A stretch of 64,000 nucleotides of DNA from Torymus aiolomorphi. Lineage: Eukaryota; Arthropoda; Insecta; Hymenoptera; Torymidae. Below the pieces are notes generated by a model. The model made no database searches and was not told where the DNA came from. It worked only from the letters and a program-made list of their open reading frames with translations. Below, piece by piece: positions 1 to 12,400 of this stretch (its first letter is position 1; the number at the start of each line of letters is the position of its first letter). The stretch is from contig CM070873.1 of the NCBI GenBank assembly GCA_036365515.1, positions 40,121,807-40,185,806 on the forward strand, given 5' to 3'. Position numbers and translations under genes: made by a program.

Positions 1-1992
1 AAATTAAGTTTTCTGATTTTTGCAAAACTGTACGAGTAGAAATTTATTTTACCTCAAAAAGTTGAGATGTCAAATTATTAACGAAAACTAAATCTCTTCT
101 TACGTTTGAAAGAACGAGCTCAATAAAAAAAGTGGAGAAGAAGAACAAAAAAGCCCAAACTTGATGCCAGATACCTCGGAGAAAGAAAACCGTAGAAGCT
201 GAAGAATAAATGGACGAGACTGGAGGGAGAATTCGCGATTCCACGTGTGCATGTGTGTATGTGCGGCCGCGTATATACGTGTCGGAACGCGCGATACCGG
301 CCGTTCTATCTGCCTCAAGCGCGTCCGAGAACTTAATTCTTTTCTCTCTCGCGCGCATGCGCCCCCCTGCTCTCTTCTTTGAAAAAAGCGGACGGAAAAG
401 TCGGTGAAGAAAAAGATTACGATGCCGAGAGCTGCTGAATTACCGGGAGTATATAGCAGCCTGGGATCGAGTGTTCTCGTATTTGCTATTTCGTTCGTTT
501 GTTGGTTTTTATACTTCTTTTAGATTACAAGAGGAAATATTGTTATTTGTTATTTCAGGCATTAAAAATGAATAAAAAGTTTAATCAGTAGATGCGGGTT
601 GTGTCTAGTCAGACACTGACACGATTAATCATTCTAGATTATTGTTTCTGGTACAGACATTTTTCCAATAAATTAATAAATTACGTTTTCTAAAATATCA
701 GTCTATAATCTTCGTTTTCAATCGATGAATCGAATCAAATAAAATATGAAATCCCCGTGTTCATCAACCGCAATATTGAAATAATAATAAAAAATTTCGC
801 AGCACGAAGATTTATAATTTCAAATTTCCAGCGTTTCCACAAAAAGACAGATAACGCACCTACAGAATGAACAAAGGCTCGCAAATCACGCGTCTCAATT
901 CTACCCTCGCGAAAAGACATCCCGTATCATCGAAACCCACATATGCAGCACATACGAGTGCGCATGAATATGTAACTAGCCTCGCAGCGAATAACTGGCT
1001 CCGGTTCTTCATGACCCCCCGTGCGATGCGGCAGCTGAGGAACAAACGGCGCGGAAAAATCCCGCAGATAATTACTAAACCTTTTCCAGCGTTGAAGATC
1101 CGATTTCTGTCGTATAACTTCGTCGCAAATCACCCTCTGTGACGCGACATAATTACCGCTCGAGCTATCCATTTGTCAACGGCGGCCATAAAAATCGTAT
1201 CAGTCTCATTAATCACGCGCGGCGAGGGATAAGTATTCGCGCAATCAATCGTCGATCGACGCGGCATCTGCGAATACAAGCCCATTGCAGCAGTAGTAGT
1301 GGCCCACGTGTGCTCTGCACTTACATCTCGTGGCGGGGAAACGAGTTTGATTAATCGATCGCTCAATCGGCAGGTTTTTTTATAAGCCAGAATTAGCTGA
1401 TCGCGGGGGCCGATAAATGTCTCCGTGGAGGTTCGATTAAAGTGTGGCCGAAGGGTTATTAGCTTGGAGAAATGAGTGTGTCGAATAAGTGGAGGATTGG
1501 AGGAAAAAATTCTGTGATAATTAATTTGTCTATAAATGTATCAATTTACTTCTAAGCTGGTTCCATCTAATAGTGTTTTAAACTTTATAATAATTTAACT
1601 GATCTTTTAAAACAGAATGCATGGATTGGTATATTTATAATTTTTATTTTTTTCGAAAAAATAATCTCTATTTTGTCTCTGTAATATGAAAAACGCAAGT
1701 GCACATGTACCCACGCTATCTCTGAAAAAGCTCCGCCTTTCACTTCTGAACTTTTCGATGTTCTCGTCTTCATCCAGTGTAAACACGAGCGCGTATCATT
1801 TGATGTGGAAGCTAATGAAAACTGGTCTCAGAGGGATAGTTATGTATGTACATAATGTTCTTGTAAATATAGTATTTTGCAAAAGACTCGTTAACACAAT
1901 AAAAGCACAATAAGCAAGCCTTACAAAAGTACTAAGCCTCTAAAATTCCAACTTCAGCTACTAAAATCCATTCCATCTATCCCCACACACAC

Positions 1993-2025
1993 TATATAAC
2001 CTCCAGGGCGGGAGCAACTCATTTA
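1993..2025 (+). promoter_or_regulatory. Candidate TATA/initiator core promoter
   Basis: TATATAAC begins at 1993 and a TCATTT initiator-like motif has its A at 2021, a spacing of 28 bases that suits an insect TATA promoter. No open reading frame of useful length follows; the ATG at 2056 is stopped after five codons. If real, it would serve a non-coding transcript or a distant first exon. Motif spacing is the only evidence. Confidence 0.25.
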
Positions 2026-2080
2026 CATTAGCGCTCGTGCAGTCGGCGAAATTATCAATGACTCCGGCGCATTAGCTTCG

Positions 2081-2094
2081 CCTCTCTCTCTCTC

Positions 2095-2176
<82 letters not shown>
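2081..2176. repeat. (CT)n microsatellite
   Basis: About 95 bases of nearly pure CT dinucleotide with one CACT interruption near 2096. CT/GA runs of this kind recur across the window and can bind GAGA-type factors in insects; binding here is not shown. Confidence 0.97.
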
Positions 2177-2179
<3 letters not shown>

Positions 2180-3364
2180 TTCTCCCTGCGCTTATCTCTC
2201 GCTTATTCCGTTCCTTTTTTTTCGTCGGCGCAGAAAGGGCGAGTTGTACTCGCAGTAATTTATGGCGAGCACCGCGCCCCGTGTTTCGTTATAGCGGATC
2301 GAACGAATGCGAGGTCGGCTGCACACATATACATACGATATAAATTATGGAAGTCATGCGCGTAGATTCGTAATATAACACGTGTAACTTGTAATATTGT
2401 ACGCGTAAGCACAGTTGTTTGGGGGCGAACAGAGAGGGAATTGTTTTTAGTTGCTGTTATAAGATAGCAGCACACGATGGAGCGTAGCGTCTAAACATTT
2501 TGCGATGCTACAGCAGCAGTCTACAACTCTACTTCAACTTCGGCTGAAACGGCTAGTCAAACTTCATTTGCAACAACTCGCTGATCCTCGGGGCAAAACG
2601 AGATGTCTGGATTCTCTGCAACTCTAAATATTCGATCAGTGTAGTTGTAACTGTTACGGATGTTTATACGTACTAGCAAAATCCTAACGCGCTGCGCGCT
2701 TACTATTTTGTTTTTGAGGTTATGAATATATAATTTTTCATTATGATTTCATTTTAATTAGTTTGATAAAATAATCAGATAATTTTTCAAAACAAAAAAT
2801 TAATCTTCATTATATTTTGATTTAATTATTTAGTTTTAAATAGTTAAGAATAAGAATTCAATTTAAAAAATGCAAATGTAGCGGAAGTAACGAATCTTCG
2901 CACCTATTCCTTACAGACCAATCAAAATCAATCTTTAAATGCTTCACAACATCCGGCCATCGTTTTTTTATGAGTGGAATAAATAAAAACAAATGATGGC
3001 GATTAAAGTAGTATTTTTTAATTTGAATTCTGTCTTTTAAATATCTCTTATAATATATAATATAACCTTTTATTACGCTTATGCGCAAAATCACTTTACG
3101 TATTTTTATGCTTTTATTGAAAAAACTACGAAAGTAGATACAAACCACCTCACGATTTGCTTTGCTGCTTACAATATTGTGTCAAACTAAACTATCGTAT
3201 GATAAAATTAATCTCAATTGCGCCTTCCTCCTGCTCCACTTCTCTCCACGCATATTCCCACAAGAATATCAATGGCATCAAAGCGCACACGCGGATTTCT
3301 TTGACCATCGTCGTCGCGCGTTTATTACGCGCGAAGAAGAGGTGCAAAGCGAAAAAGAGCGACG

Positions 3365-3414
<50 letters not shown>

Positions 3415-3416
3415 TC
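3365..3416. repeat. (CT)n microsatellite
   Basis: Roughly 50 bases of CT repeat ending in TTTCTCTTTC. It explains the Ser/Leu or Arg/Glu strings in frames across it, which are not treated as genes. Confidence 0.97.
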
Positions 3417-3762
3417 GCTCACTCCGTCCCCGGTCAAGCCCTCGAGGTGACGTTCCCTTAAAAGGGGAGCGCGCGCGCGAGAGAGACTAACTCTTTGCCC
3501 CCAACGTCGTTGGCCCCCGAGGGGCTTTTATACTACTTTCATTACTTTTTATCGTCACTTGCTTTAAGAGAGAGACGTGCACTCGCTCGCTTACTCGCTT
3601 CCATTTTTTCATTCCGCCCGAATTTCGAAAGTGTGTTTGCATGCGCAAGTGTGTATGTGTGTGTGTCTGCATGAAAGAGGAGAATGAAAAGGAGAAGCAG
3701 GTGTATTAGGCTCGTAATTCTCGCTAAGTGAAACGTAAGAGGTATGCTGCTGCCATACTTTC

Positions 3763-3871
3763 GTCTTCTTCTTCGGCTTCTTCTTCTTCTTCTTCTTCTT
3801 CTTCTTCTTCTTCTTCTTCTTCTTCTTCTTCTTCTTCTTCTTCTCCTTCTTGTTCTTCTTCTTCTTCTTCT
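3763..3871. repeat. (TTC)n / (GAA)n triplet tract
   Basis: About 109 bases of TTC repeat with a few substitutions (CTCCTTCTTG near 3843). The complementary strand is almost pure purine (GAA)n, a composition able to form triplex DNA. Frames through it give poly-Ser or poly-Arg and are artefacts. Confidence 0.96.
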
Positions 3872-4467
3872 CTCGGTGTAGAAGTATGTATGCTTGCGCA
3901 CACGCGCAGTCGGCCTACACGTGGCTTAAGTGATCCTTTTGACGATTAACGGGGGCTACATACGAGAGGCGGGGCGCTAATAAAGGGTCGCGTGGCGAAT
4001 AGTTTAAAGTGAAAAAAGAAAGAGCCTACACTGACTGAAGGTGCCTTAGAAAATAATAGCTGCTTACCTTCATACACTTATGAGCTGTTATGTAATATAT
4101 TTATGTCATTAAAAATCAGGTTATTTGATTAAAAAGGTGTACTTGGGACGTAAGCATAAGTAAAAAGAAAAAATCGATAATCAACTTGATCAATAAATTC
4201 CTGCGTTAATTAGAATCTATGCTTATAACGATATGTGAAAAGAAAACACCTTCGCGTAACTCAAAATTCTTTAAAAGTCACGAGCTCGACTCAATTAAGC
4301 GCCGCGATCCACATTTACCTACTCCGATGAGTGCATTAATCGTATCCGTACAACGGCGCGGCCACTCGTCTTCTCTTGACGGTGGCTCCGAACTACAATA
4401 CGTGTATCCGAATTCGCGCGCAGGCAGCCCGGCCCGACATTCCCCGATAAGTGGATTGACTCTCGCA

Positions 4468-4498
<31 letters not shown>

Positions 4499-4505
4499 GA
4501 GAGAA
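4468..4505. repeat. (GA)n microsatellite
   Basis: GA dinucleotide run interrupted once by GTGA near 4496. It lies on the G-rich right shoulder of a GC-rich block, just before an AT-rich stretch. Confidence 0.95.
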
Positions 4506-5441
4506 AGCTAGTCGAGTGTTTCGTCCAGTCCTAGGGTCCCTGAAAAGGAGGATAGACATTGATCTTGGCATACGCTTGTAGGAAGAGTCAGAAGTGGGAG
4601 AGTAGGTTGATAGGTAGGGCTCTCGATTGCTAATGAGGTTTGGTAAAATGTTATTTTTCATAAAATTGGTGTATAGGTTTTCATACCGTTGGATATTATG
4701 GTGCAATAGAACAATTATACTGATGATATTATTATCAAATAGGTATTTCAAAATATATAAATCTAGCCATAAATTTTCCATTTCCATGAAGAAGCAAGTC
4801 ACTCTTGTCCACTTATAACTCTAAAACGCATCTTTCTCGCGACCTCCGAAATCTAATATCCGAATGCAGTAATTAAATACGGGTGGCCCTTCTTCAATCT
4901 CCCACCTTCCCATCCTCCAGCGCACTAATTTCCGGCCGTACTACACCAGCCAGCCACCATCCGAAGTGAAATTCACCTCCGGGAGACACAAATTCTCGCG
5001 ACCTTCTACTTCGCCGGCGAACGAGGCCACGCCTTAACTTCGTCTTCCTTGGACGGCGCTTCATCGCCTTAGTCGTATATACTTCCTGGAAAAAGGGGGC
5101 GCACATGCGGGCCTTATTAGACAGGCCTGATTTGTGATACTCCAAGTTTGGGGGCTGGTAATTTGAACAGCTGGAAACTGATTCATGAGCAGCGCGTTGC
5201 GTCTTTTTATTGGCAGGGTAAGTTTTAAGCTTGGTGGGGAAGTTCGGGTACGGTAGGCGGAGAGTACAGCACGAATGGGTAGATTTTTAGAATCTACCAA
5301 TAACACCTAATTCAGCTACATGCACACACACATTTGTTTGGCATCACTTTATGGAAAAGCTTAAGTAGACATATAATTAGTATTAATCCAAAAAGTGTCC
5401 GTATTGTGTACACGCATTAAGAGCACAGTTAGACAGCTTTT

Positions 5442-5460
5442 GCTTCCTCAAAGAGGAAGC
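5442..5460. repeat. Repeated short hairpin, copy 1
   Basis: Eight-base arms GCTTCCTC and GAGGAAGC around an AAA loop, followed by TTTGTAA. The same hairpin and downstream heptamer occur at 21802-21820 with a single substitution. Confidence 0.7.
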
Positions 5461-5562
5461 TTTGTAATGGTGAAAAAAAATTTTCAGACAAAAAGTATTA
5501 AAAACATGTTTAAGAATAGTGGCATAAAAATTTTTTGATTTTGAGAAAATTCTTTTTCCTAT

Positions 5563-5594
5563 CTGTGTGTATGTGTGTGTGTGTGTGTGTGCGT

Positions 5595-5627
<33 letters not shown>

Positions 5628-5628
5628 A
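5563..5628. repeat. (TG)n microsatellite
   Basis: TG dinucleotide tract interrupted by GCGTGTGCG units, about 65 bases, embedded in the AT-rich dispersed repeat. Frames through it read as Val/Cys strings and are not genes. Confidence 0.95.
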
Positions 5629-6608
5629 ATGTGAGTCTGTTTACAGAAGATATCTTGAGAACGAACCGGTCGATTTCGACAGGACAAAGCTTATTCTCTT
5701 TAATTTTGATGCCGCTTTAAAATCCACAAACGATTTTGAAAATTTATCGAATTTCTTTTGTTTTATGATCAAAAAACGACTTTGAAATTTCAATTTTTCT
5801 CATTTTTTTATATGATAGGGTAAATTTTTTTTAATTTTTTGAAATGCGTTTGAAAGGGCATTAAATTACCTACATTTTCTTTTTTTTTTTTTTTTAATTT
5901 AAATATCTATCGTCCTTCATTTGTTATGAAGATAAACATGTCATTTTCTTCGATAATTTTTATCTCAGAAACTATCCCACATTTTTACATGAAATTTGTA
6001 CCAGTTATTAAGTATAAAAAGTACTTCTACCTCTAAAAATTTCAAAAGGTTTTACCAATTTGTTAATGATAACAAAATTATTCAAGAAAAAAATTGCATT
6101 TTCGTTGTCGCACAATAACTGCAGTAAAAATTAATAAATCTTTATGAAATTTCGCAGAAGGGTAGCTCTTTTATACTTCTGTTCATAAAATGTTCATAAA
6201 ATTCGAAGATATTTAAGGTTAAATGTTTTTTTTTTTTCAAATCTCATTTTCTTGAAAACGATTGGACAAATAAACTTTAAATTCATAGGTTATCTAACTC
6301 ATGTTACGAAGAGTATATATACAAAATTTCATTAAGATTTCACAATTATTTTTATGAAGATATTCGTTTTTAGAGTTTTGGAATGTTTTTGGTATTTTAT
6401 GATTTGTTAAAAAACTAATGTAAAAGGGAAATGTACCAATTATGGGCCATCTTAAAAGCCTAAAGTTATGTGTTATCATAATATCAGTGGCAGCTAATAA
6501 AGGATTTCAAAAATAAGAAAAAAAGTGTAATTTTTGTAAATATTAATGAAGTTTTAAATTATTGAAAAAACATCTAAACTGAATAAACACCCAAGTGGAA
6601 ATGGAAAA

Positions 6609-6773
6609 TGTATATAAACGTGAATAAGTGTATATTTCTGTAAAAAAACATATATAAATGTAAATAAGTCTACATAAATTTTGTAGTTGGAACACACATT
6701 TACATTTATTTACATTTATATTCGTTTTTTACAGAAATTTACACGAACTTGTACGAATTCTACATTTATACAT
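6609..6773. repeat. Imperfect inverted repeat, MITE-like
   Basis: The left arm near 6609-6672 and the reverse complement of the right arm near 6700-6773 share a TTTCTGTAAAAAA core followed by an ATATAAATGTAAATAA string. AT-rich, non-coding, about 165 bases in all. The boundaries are approximate. Confidence 0.5.
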
Positions 6774-7560
6774 AAAAAAGTAGAACATCAATTTTCTACT
6801 TCTAATATTTATTACTTCATAAAAATTAAAAATAAAAGCGTTTTCTTTAATGAGAAAAAATACTGTTTTTTTATTCTTTCTGTGCAAATTTATAATAATT
6901 GATAAGATTATAAAAAATTATAAACATGAAAATGTCAACAAATTTTGAATTTTGAATTTTTTTTTAAATAATTTAATAAGTTAAAATTTTAAAATTTAAT
7001 AATTGCTTACAATATAATTTTTAAATTTAATAGTTTATATAATAGAATAAAAAAATTAAGTTTGAGGAAGCTAAGTGCCAATGAATTGGCAGCGGTTTTT
7101 TATTTAGCTCTTAGCAAGACTAATTTCATTTTCTAAGTGCCTTGAATTTTTTTCTAGTAGCAGATAGATCGTATTTGAATGAATGTTTACATTTTTGTCG
7201 ATTTTGTTTCGAAAGAAAAAACACAGATATATCATGGACTATATTTTGATGTCTCTTTAACAGTTTTTTTCAACGCGCTTGCAGAAGCGTACAAAAAACT
7301 TCCGCTTAAGGTGGTCGAGTTATCTCAAGCTATCTTATAATTTATATTGTTTTATTTGCTACAATTTTAATTATAATAATATGGGTCATCCAATTTTTAT
7401 TTAGCAAAGAAATTGCAAATCGAAACTAGAAGTTTTTACTTATATTCTTTTAAAAAATAACAAATATCTGTATAATGTTTTTTTTTCAGAGAAAAATATT
7501 TTTAAACTTTTGAAAAATACTAAGAAAACATAAAACGATTGAGAAACACTATATAGGTAG

Positions 7561-9494
7561 TCATGATCTAATGAAGAATAACATAGTTCCCAAATAAGAC
7601 CGAATTAACAATTTTGAAAAAGAATAAATTTCCACAAATCTAAGACTACTACTTCTCGTACAGCCGAACAACCAAACGATCAATTCGAATGGTTTCCTCG
7701 GACCGGAAACTGGCACGCACGCGAAAGTTTCAATTATGCAGCGACAGGGGACCGAAAAAAAGGAACAGCAATCGCTGAATATTTCACGGGCGAGTGGCCG
7801 GGCTTTCCGAAAACGCACGCACGCCTGTCAATATTTGAAAAGTCGTGGTCGAAAATTGCTTCGTAGACGAATGATTTCGAAATTCGGGGGCATAAATTTA
7901 GCCGAACGAGGATCATTGTAGTGGTAGCCTCTATACATTATGTAATAGAATTTATTTTCAAATACTCTAAAGATGTTACTTTGTTGAAAAACAGTGAGCT
8001 CTCAGTTCACGCTAAACAGTAAGCCTATCACCGCAAAAACCACTCGCGGCAACCGCACAATCGCTCGCAAAAAAAAAAAACGAAAACCAGCAAAACACTT
8101 TCGCCGAAAACCGCAGCTCCGTATACACACGCGTACATACACGTACGTAGTCTCTCGATTTTGCCGTTTTTTTAAGCCTTTCCCTTTTTCAAGCTTCGCG
8201 GCGGTTGAATAACTTATTTAAGCGACAAGCGGTTCGCGCTCTTCATTATAACGTTGTGTCCTCGCGCTCATTCATGCATTGCTAGACGTTTGGGATAGTT
8301 GACATTTTAGTTTTTGGATGTATCATTAGATTGTAGTCGTCCGTCGAGATATCGCCGCTGATGTGATTTTTGCAATTAAATTTGATTAAAATAAATTGAT
8401 TTGATAATTAGGACGATTAGTGTTAAGAGCTGCAGTGTGTAGATTGAGAAACGTTTTATCCGTGAAGATTCAAGAGATTACTAATTCTAGATTGATCTAA
8501 TTGACGTGTAATTACGTGACTCAGATATAATATACTTAAACGTTCTTATCAATCGTTTTTCATAATCATAGAATGTTTTGATCATTTCGTGCATGGAGCA
8601 TAAATTCTCTCAATGAAAACACGTCTATTAATAGTTCATACAATTTTAAATCTAAAAATTAATTTTTGCAATTGACCATCTAAGTAAAATGAAAAAATTT
8701 TCTCACACCAATAAAATAAATAGCAAAAATAAATAAAAAAAATCTAATATTATTTTAAAATTAAATATGTAATATAAAAAAAGATGGAATAATTTATAGA
8801 TCGAACACTACACGCAAATAAAAGTTTCATATTATAACGAGTACGATAGTTTTCATAGTACCTCTAATCTCTAATCAATTACACGATTCTTCCATTCCGC
8901 GCCTCGAGAGACACCACGTGAGCCCGCGCGCACGCGCGTGCGCATATTTAATTACCTATACACACTTATCAAACAATCTCGTTCCAATAAAGCCGCGCTC
9001 CGATACTGCTAACATAGTTTCCAACGAAGTTGAAAATCGCATCGCCACGACGTGACGATGATTTCGGAACTGTATCTTATCTCCCTCTCTCTCTCTCTCT
9101 CTCTTTCGATAAGCGCGAGCGCGCGAAGCCAAATGAAAAATGCTTCTTATTAATAATCTTATCGAGGCCGCGCCGGCGAGAGGCCAGTACAAGTTGCATC
9201 GAAGCGAAAGCCAGATCGAGCTACACACCTATAGACAGTAGTTGAAAACAGACCGACGACGAGGTGCGCGTCAGCGCTGCCGGGGAAAATAATGCACGGC
9301 TTGTCGTACTCAAGGATTATTCAGGGTAACGAGGAGTTGTGAGATTGCTATGGTGCGCGAGTGAAGAATTGTTGTTGTTGTTGTTGTTTGAGATGAAAGT
9401 GGTTCGTGACCACTTTCTGTATAGTATCATTACATCATAGGAGTGAAAGCAGTACCAGCGCGAAATTGCATAATTGTTGGCGATTTTATACAAC
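7561..9494. other. Region upstream of the ABC transporter gene
   Basis: No coding exon recognised. It holds GC-rich blocks near 7700-7900, 8000-8280 and 8890-9300, an AT-rich valley at about 8570-8880, a short CT tract at 9083-9105 and a TTG triplet run at 9371-9389. The transporter promoter and 5' UTR presumably lie in the last few hundred bases, but I see no convincing TATA/initiator pair. An in-frame TAA at 9471-9473 lies just before the chosen start codon. Confidence 0.5.
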
Positions 9495-12400
9495 ATGAGC
9501 ATAGACAGCACGAATTTCTTCAGCTATGTCTACTCGTCGTGGCTGACGAAGTATCTGTGGAAGGCGTACCGCAAAGGCATCACGTTATCTGACATTCCAG
9601 AGATCTCGCCGCTAGACAGCTGCTCCAGTAATATTCAAAAGTATGCGCGATCGGCTGAGAAAAAAGAAGCTGAGTTGTTTACTTTTCCTCTTTTCCTTTT
9701 GTTTTCGGTAGATTCGAGAACTTATGGAACGAAGAGTTGAGATTGCGTGGGCCATCGTCGGCTTCGCTGCCGCTGGTCGCCTGGAGATTCGTGAGATTTC
9801 GCGTTCTCATTTCATGCACTCTGAATGCGTGCTCTCAAATCATCAATTTCATAATTCAGGTGAGTTAAGAGTGATATTTTTTAAGATGAAATTAAAAAAA
9901 ATATGTGTTGTTATCCGTTATCTTAAGAGCTTATGAATCACGATTTCTCACAAATCAGTATCAGTTTATTTGTACTATATTTTAAAAATATTAGACTAAT
10001 GCGATAAGAAATTTAATTCTGACTACTGTGAATATTTCGATCCATGCATAGTACGACATAACCTTTAACTTGATTGATTCATAATGCTATATTTTTCAAA
10101 AAATAGTAAATACAGTTTAATTCTATTAATAATTCATACAAATATTGAATATTACAGACGGTGCTGCTACACAAACTTCTGGAGTTCAGTGAAAATCCGG
10201 ATCGGCACTTTTTCAGCGGCATGCATTGGGTTATTTACATAGTCGCTTTCGATCTGCTTCAAATGACTCTCTGCACCTGGAGCGGCATAATGAATCAACG
10301 GACGGCTTTGCGCCTAAAGTCGGCTTGCTTGAGCCTCTTATTTAAGAAAATGATAAATTGGAATAGTATGAAAGGAAACACAGACGAGGTGCGTATGAAT
10401 ATAGCGAGATATTATAAATAAAAAGCGATAACGGCAATAAAGAGAAGAATTTGCAAGGTGAACGTGTACTTTCTAAAATGCTTTTAGTTCGTAACTCTCA
10501 TATCGGAAAATGGTCACAAAATTTACGATGCCGTCAATTTGGGAACTTCGATTGTCAACGTCCCCGTGGTCACTATATGTGCTGTGATTTGCGCTTCGAC
10601 ATGGTTGAGTCCTGTATCGTTAGTAGGCATAGTTATATTTTTGATGTTTTATCTCATTCAGGTAATAAGCTAATCACGAGGCTAATCATGTATTTAAAAC
10701 TAGGTGTAATATTCAAATAATGATAACATTTTTTTTATTATAGTATTGGCTTGTACACTTAATAAATTATTGCAAGGAAAGTATACATGAATATACCGAT
10801 GCAAGAATGCAAAAAACCACCAAAGCATTCAATTCAATAAGATTGATAAAAATAAATGGATGGGAACAACATTTCATTCAAAATATTTTAAGTACGTCAA
10901 ACCCGCTTTTTAGTTAACTTCATTAAATAACATTGGTTTTATAAATTATGACTCTGCTTAGATATTCGTAATAGAGAAAGTAAGTGGCTGTGGAAACTAT
11001 CGTACGTTAATAGCTTGAACTCTTCGATGGCTCACGCTGTACCGATCATCGCAATTATCATAATGTTTTTCCTGCATTTCACCGTGAATCACACTCTAAC
11101 GGCTTCCCTGGCAAGTTTCTCCTTATATACTGAATTTCATCATATTATAAAAAATATTTTGAAAATTCTCTTATTTTATATCTAAATTTTACACTTAAAA
11201 TTGACAGGCTTTTCCAATCTGTGTATTTATCACTGTGCAAATGCAGGGAACCTTCATGATAATGAAATCTTCGCTATCTCATCTGAAGGACTCGATAGAA
11301 ACATTCCTAAAAATCAAGGTATTTTTTGCGAAACAATGATTTATTTATAAATCTAATAGACATCGTTTATCGTGTACAGTGCACCCTATTGTTAGAGGAC
11401 ACTGGCTGCCATGCAATGAAACCTTACGAGGCCTCCCAGGCTGTGGCTATAGTAAATGGAACATTTATTGATGAAAGTATTAGAAGCCGAAATTCTAATG
11501 AAAGCGTAGAGAATACTAAGTAAGTGAATTCTATGTAATACTGAACTTTAGGTCAATGTTAGCTTTCACAACTCATTCAATATTTCGTAATCGCAGGCAA
11601 AACCACAGCATCGACAACAGCGTCGACAACATCGTCAATGAAACGGAAAAACACCTCTTGGACTCTCCCCCCGACTTCGAACTTCGCCGCTTTGAGATCC
11701 TCTCGAACATAACTTTCAAAGCGAAGAAGGGACAGCTGATCGGCATCTGCGGTCCGGTAAATAGTGGTAAGTCGTCCCTCTTACTCGCCGCGCTCGGGCA
11801 GATCAAAATGTCTACCGGCCAGCTGATGAGACAGGGTAGCTGTGCTTATGTTAGCCAAAGGGCTTGGATAACTGATGGCACTATTCGCGAGAACATTCTG
11901 TTCGAGGAGCCGTACGACGCTAAGCTCTACTACGAGGCGCAGGTAGTGTGCAAACTACGGCAGGACATAAAGAGACTGCCCAATGGCGACGAGACGGAGA
12001 TCGGAGAGGGCGGACTCAAGATTTCCGAAGCACTGAAGCAGAGAATTTCGCTCGCTAGGGCGTTTTATGCTGATAGGCAAGTATATTGGGATAATTAGTG
12101 TAAAGAAGAAGAGAATAAAGTCTCGTCCGAAAGAACTGATGTTAAAGTTTAACAAAATTATTATTATTAGTTCTTATTACCTTTTAACTAATTTTAAGAA
12201 ACTACATAATATACATAAAAAGTTTTTTTCCATGAATTTTAAATTGTTTGAAAAAAGAATCATATTGAACGTTTTTTCATTATTAGAGACATTTACTTTC
12301 TGGACGATCCATTAAATTCAATGGATGAGAAAATAGGTCAAGAGATATTTGAAGACCTTATCATAAGAGCACTTGGTGAAAAAACTATTCTCTTCGTCAC

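Larger units (their letters stand above)
1..5433. other. Non-coding DNA with microsatellites, no gene seen
   Basis: No reading frame here resembles a known protein. Frames reaching 100 to 174 codons lie over CT/GA or TTC tracts and give Ser/Leu or Arg/Glu strings. The stretch alternates GC-rich, CpG-rich blocks (near 200-400, 880-1350, 3300-3700, 4900-5200) with AT-rich blocks (near 540-860, 2690-3100, 4100-4260). Separate entries cover the larger simple repeats and one TATA-type core promoter candidate near 1993. Confidence 0.6.
5434..7560. repeat. AT-rich dispersed repeat region (unclassified)
   Basis: A long AT-rich stretch without coding potential. It opens with a short perfect hairpin (5442-5460) that recurs at 21802-21820, runs into a TG-rich microsatellite (5563-5628), then a segment near 6105-6150 that matches the reverse complement of 22130-22210 (shared core of about 14 bases centred on a CGCACAATAA string). 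I read this as fragments of one interspersed family in both places. It includes an inverted repeat at 6609-6773. No reverse transcriptase or transposase motif is visible. Confidence 0.45.

Noticed and set aside
3542..3901. Poly-Arg / poly-Ser frames
   Set aside because: Direct translation of the TTC triplet repeat.
4278..4802. 174-codon open frame, minus strand
   Set aside because: Runs across a (GA)n tract giving Ser-Leu repeats, then AT-rich sequence; no recognisable domain.
12077..12098. GT donor at 12081 for exon 9 of the transporter
   Set aside because: It shifts frame relative to the Walker B exon; the GC donor four bases earlier restores homology.
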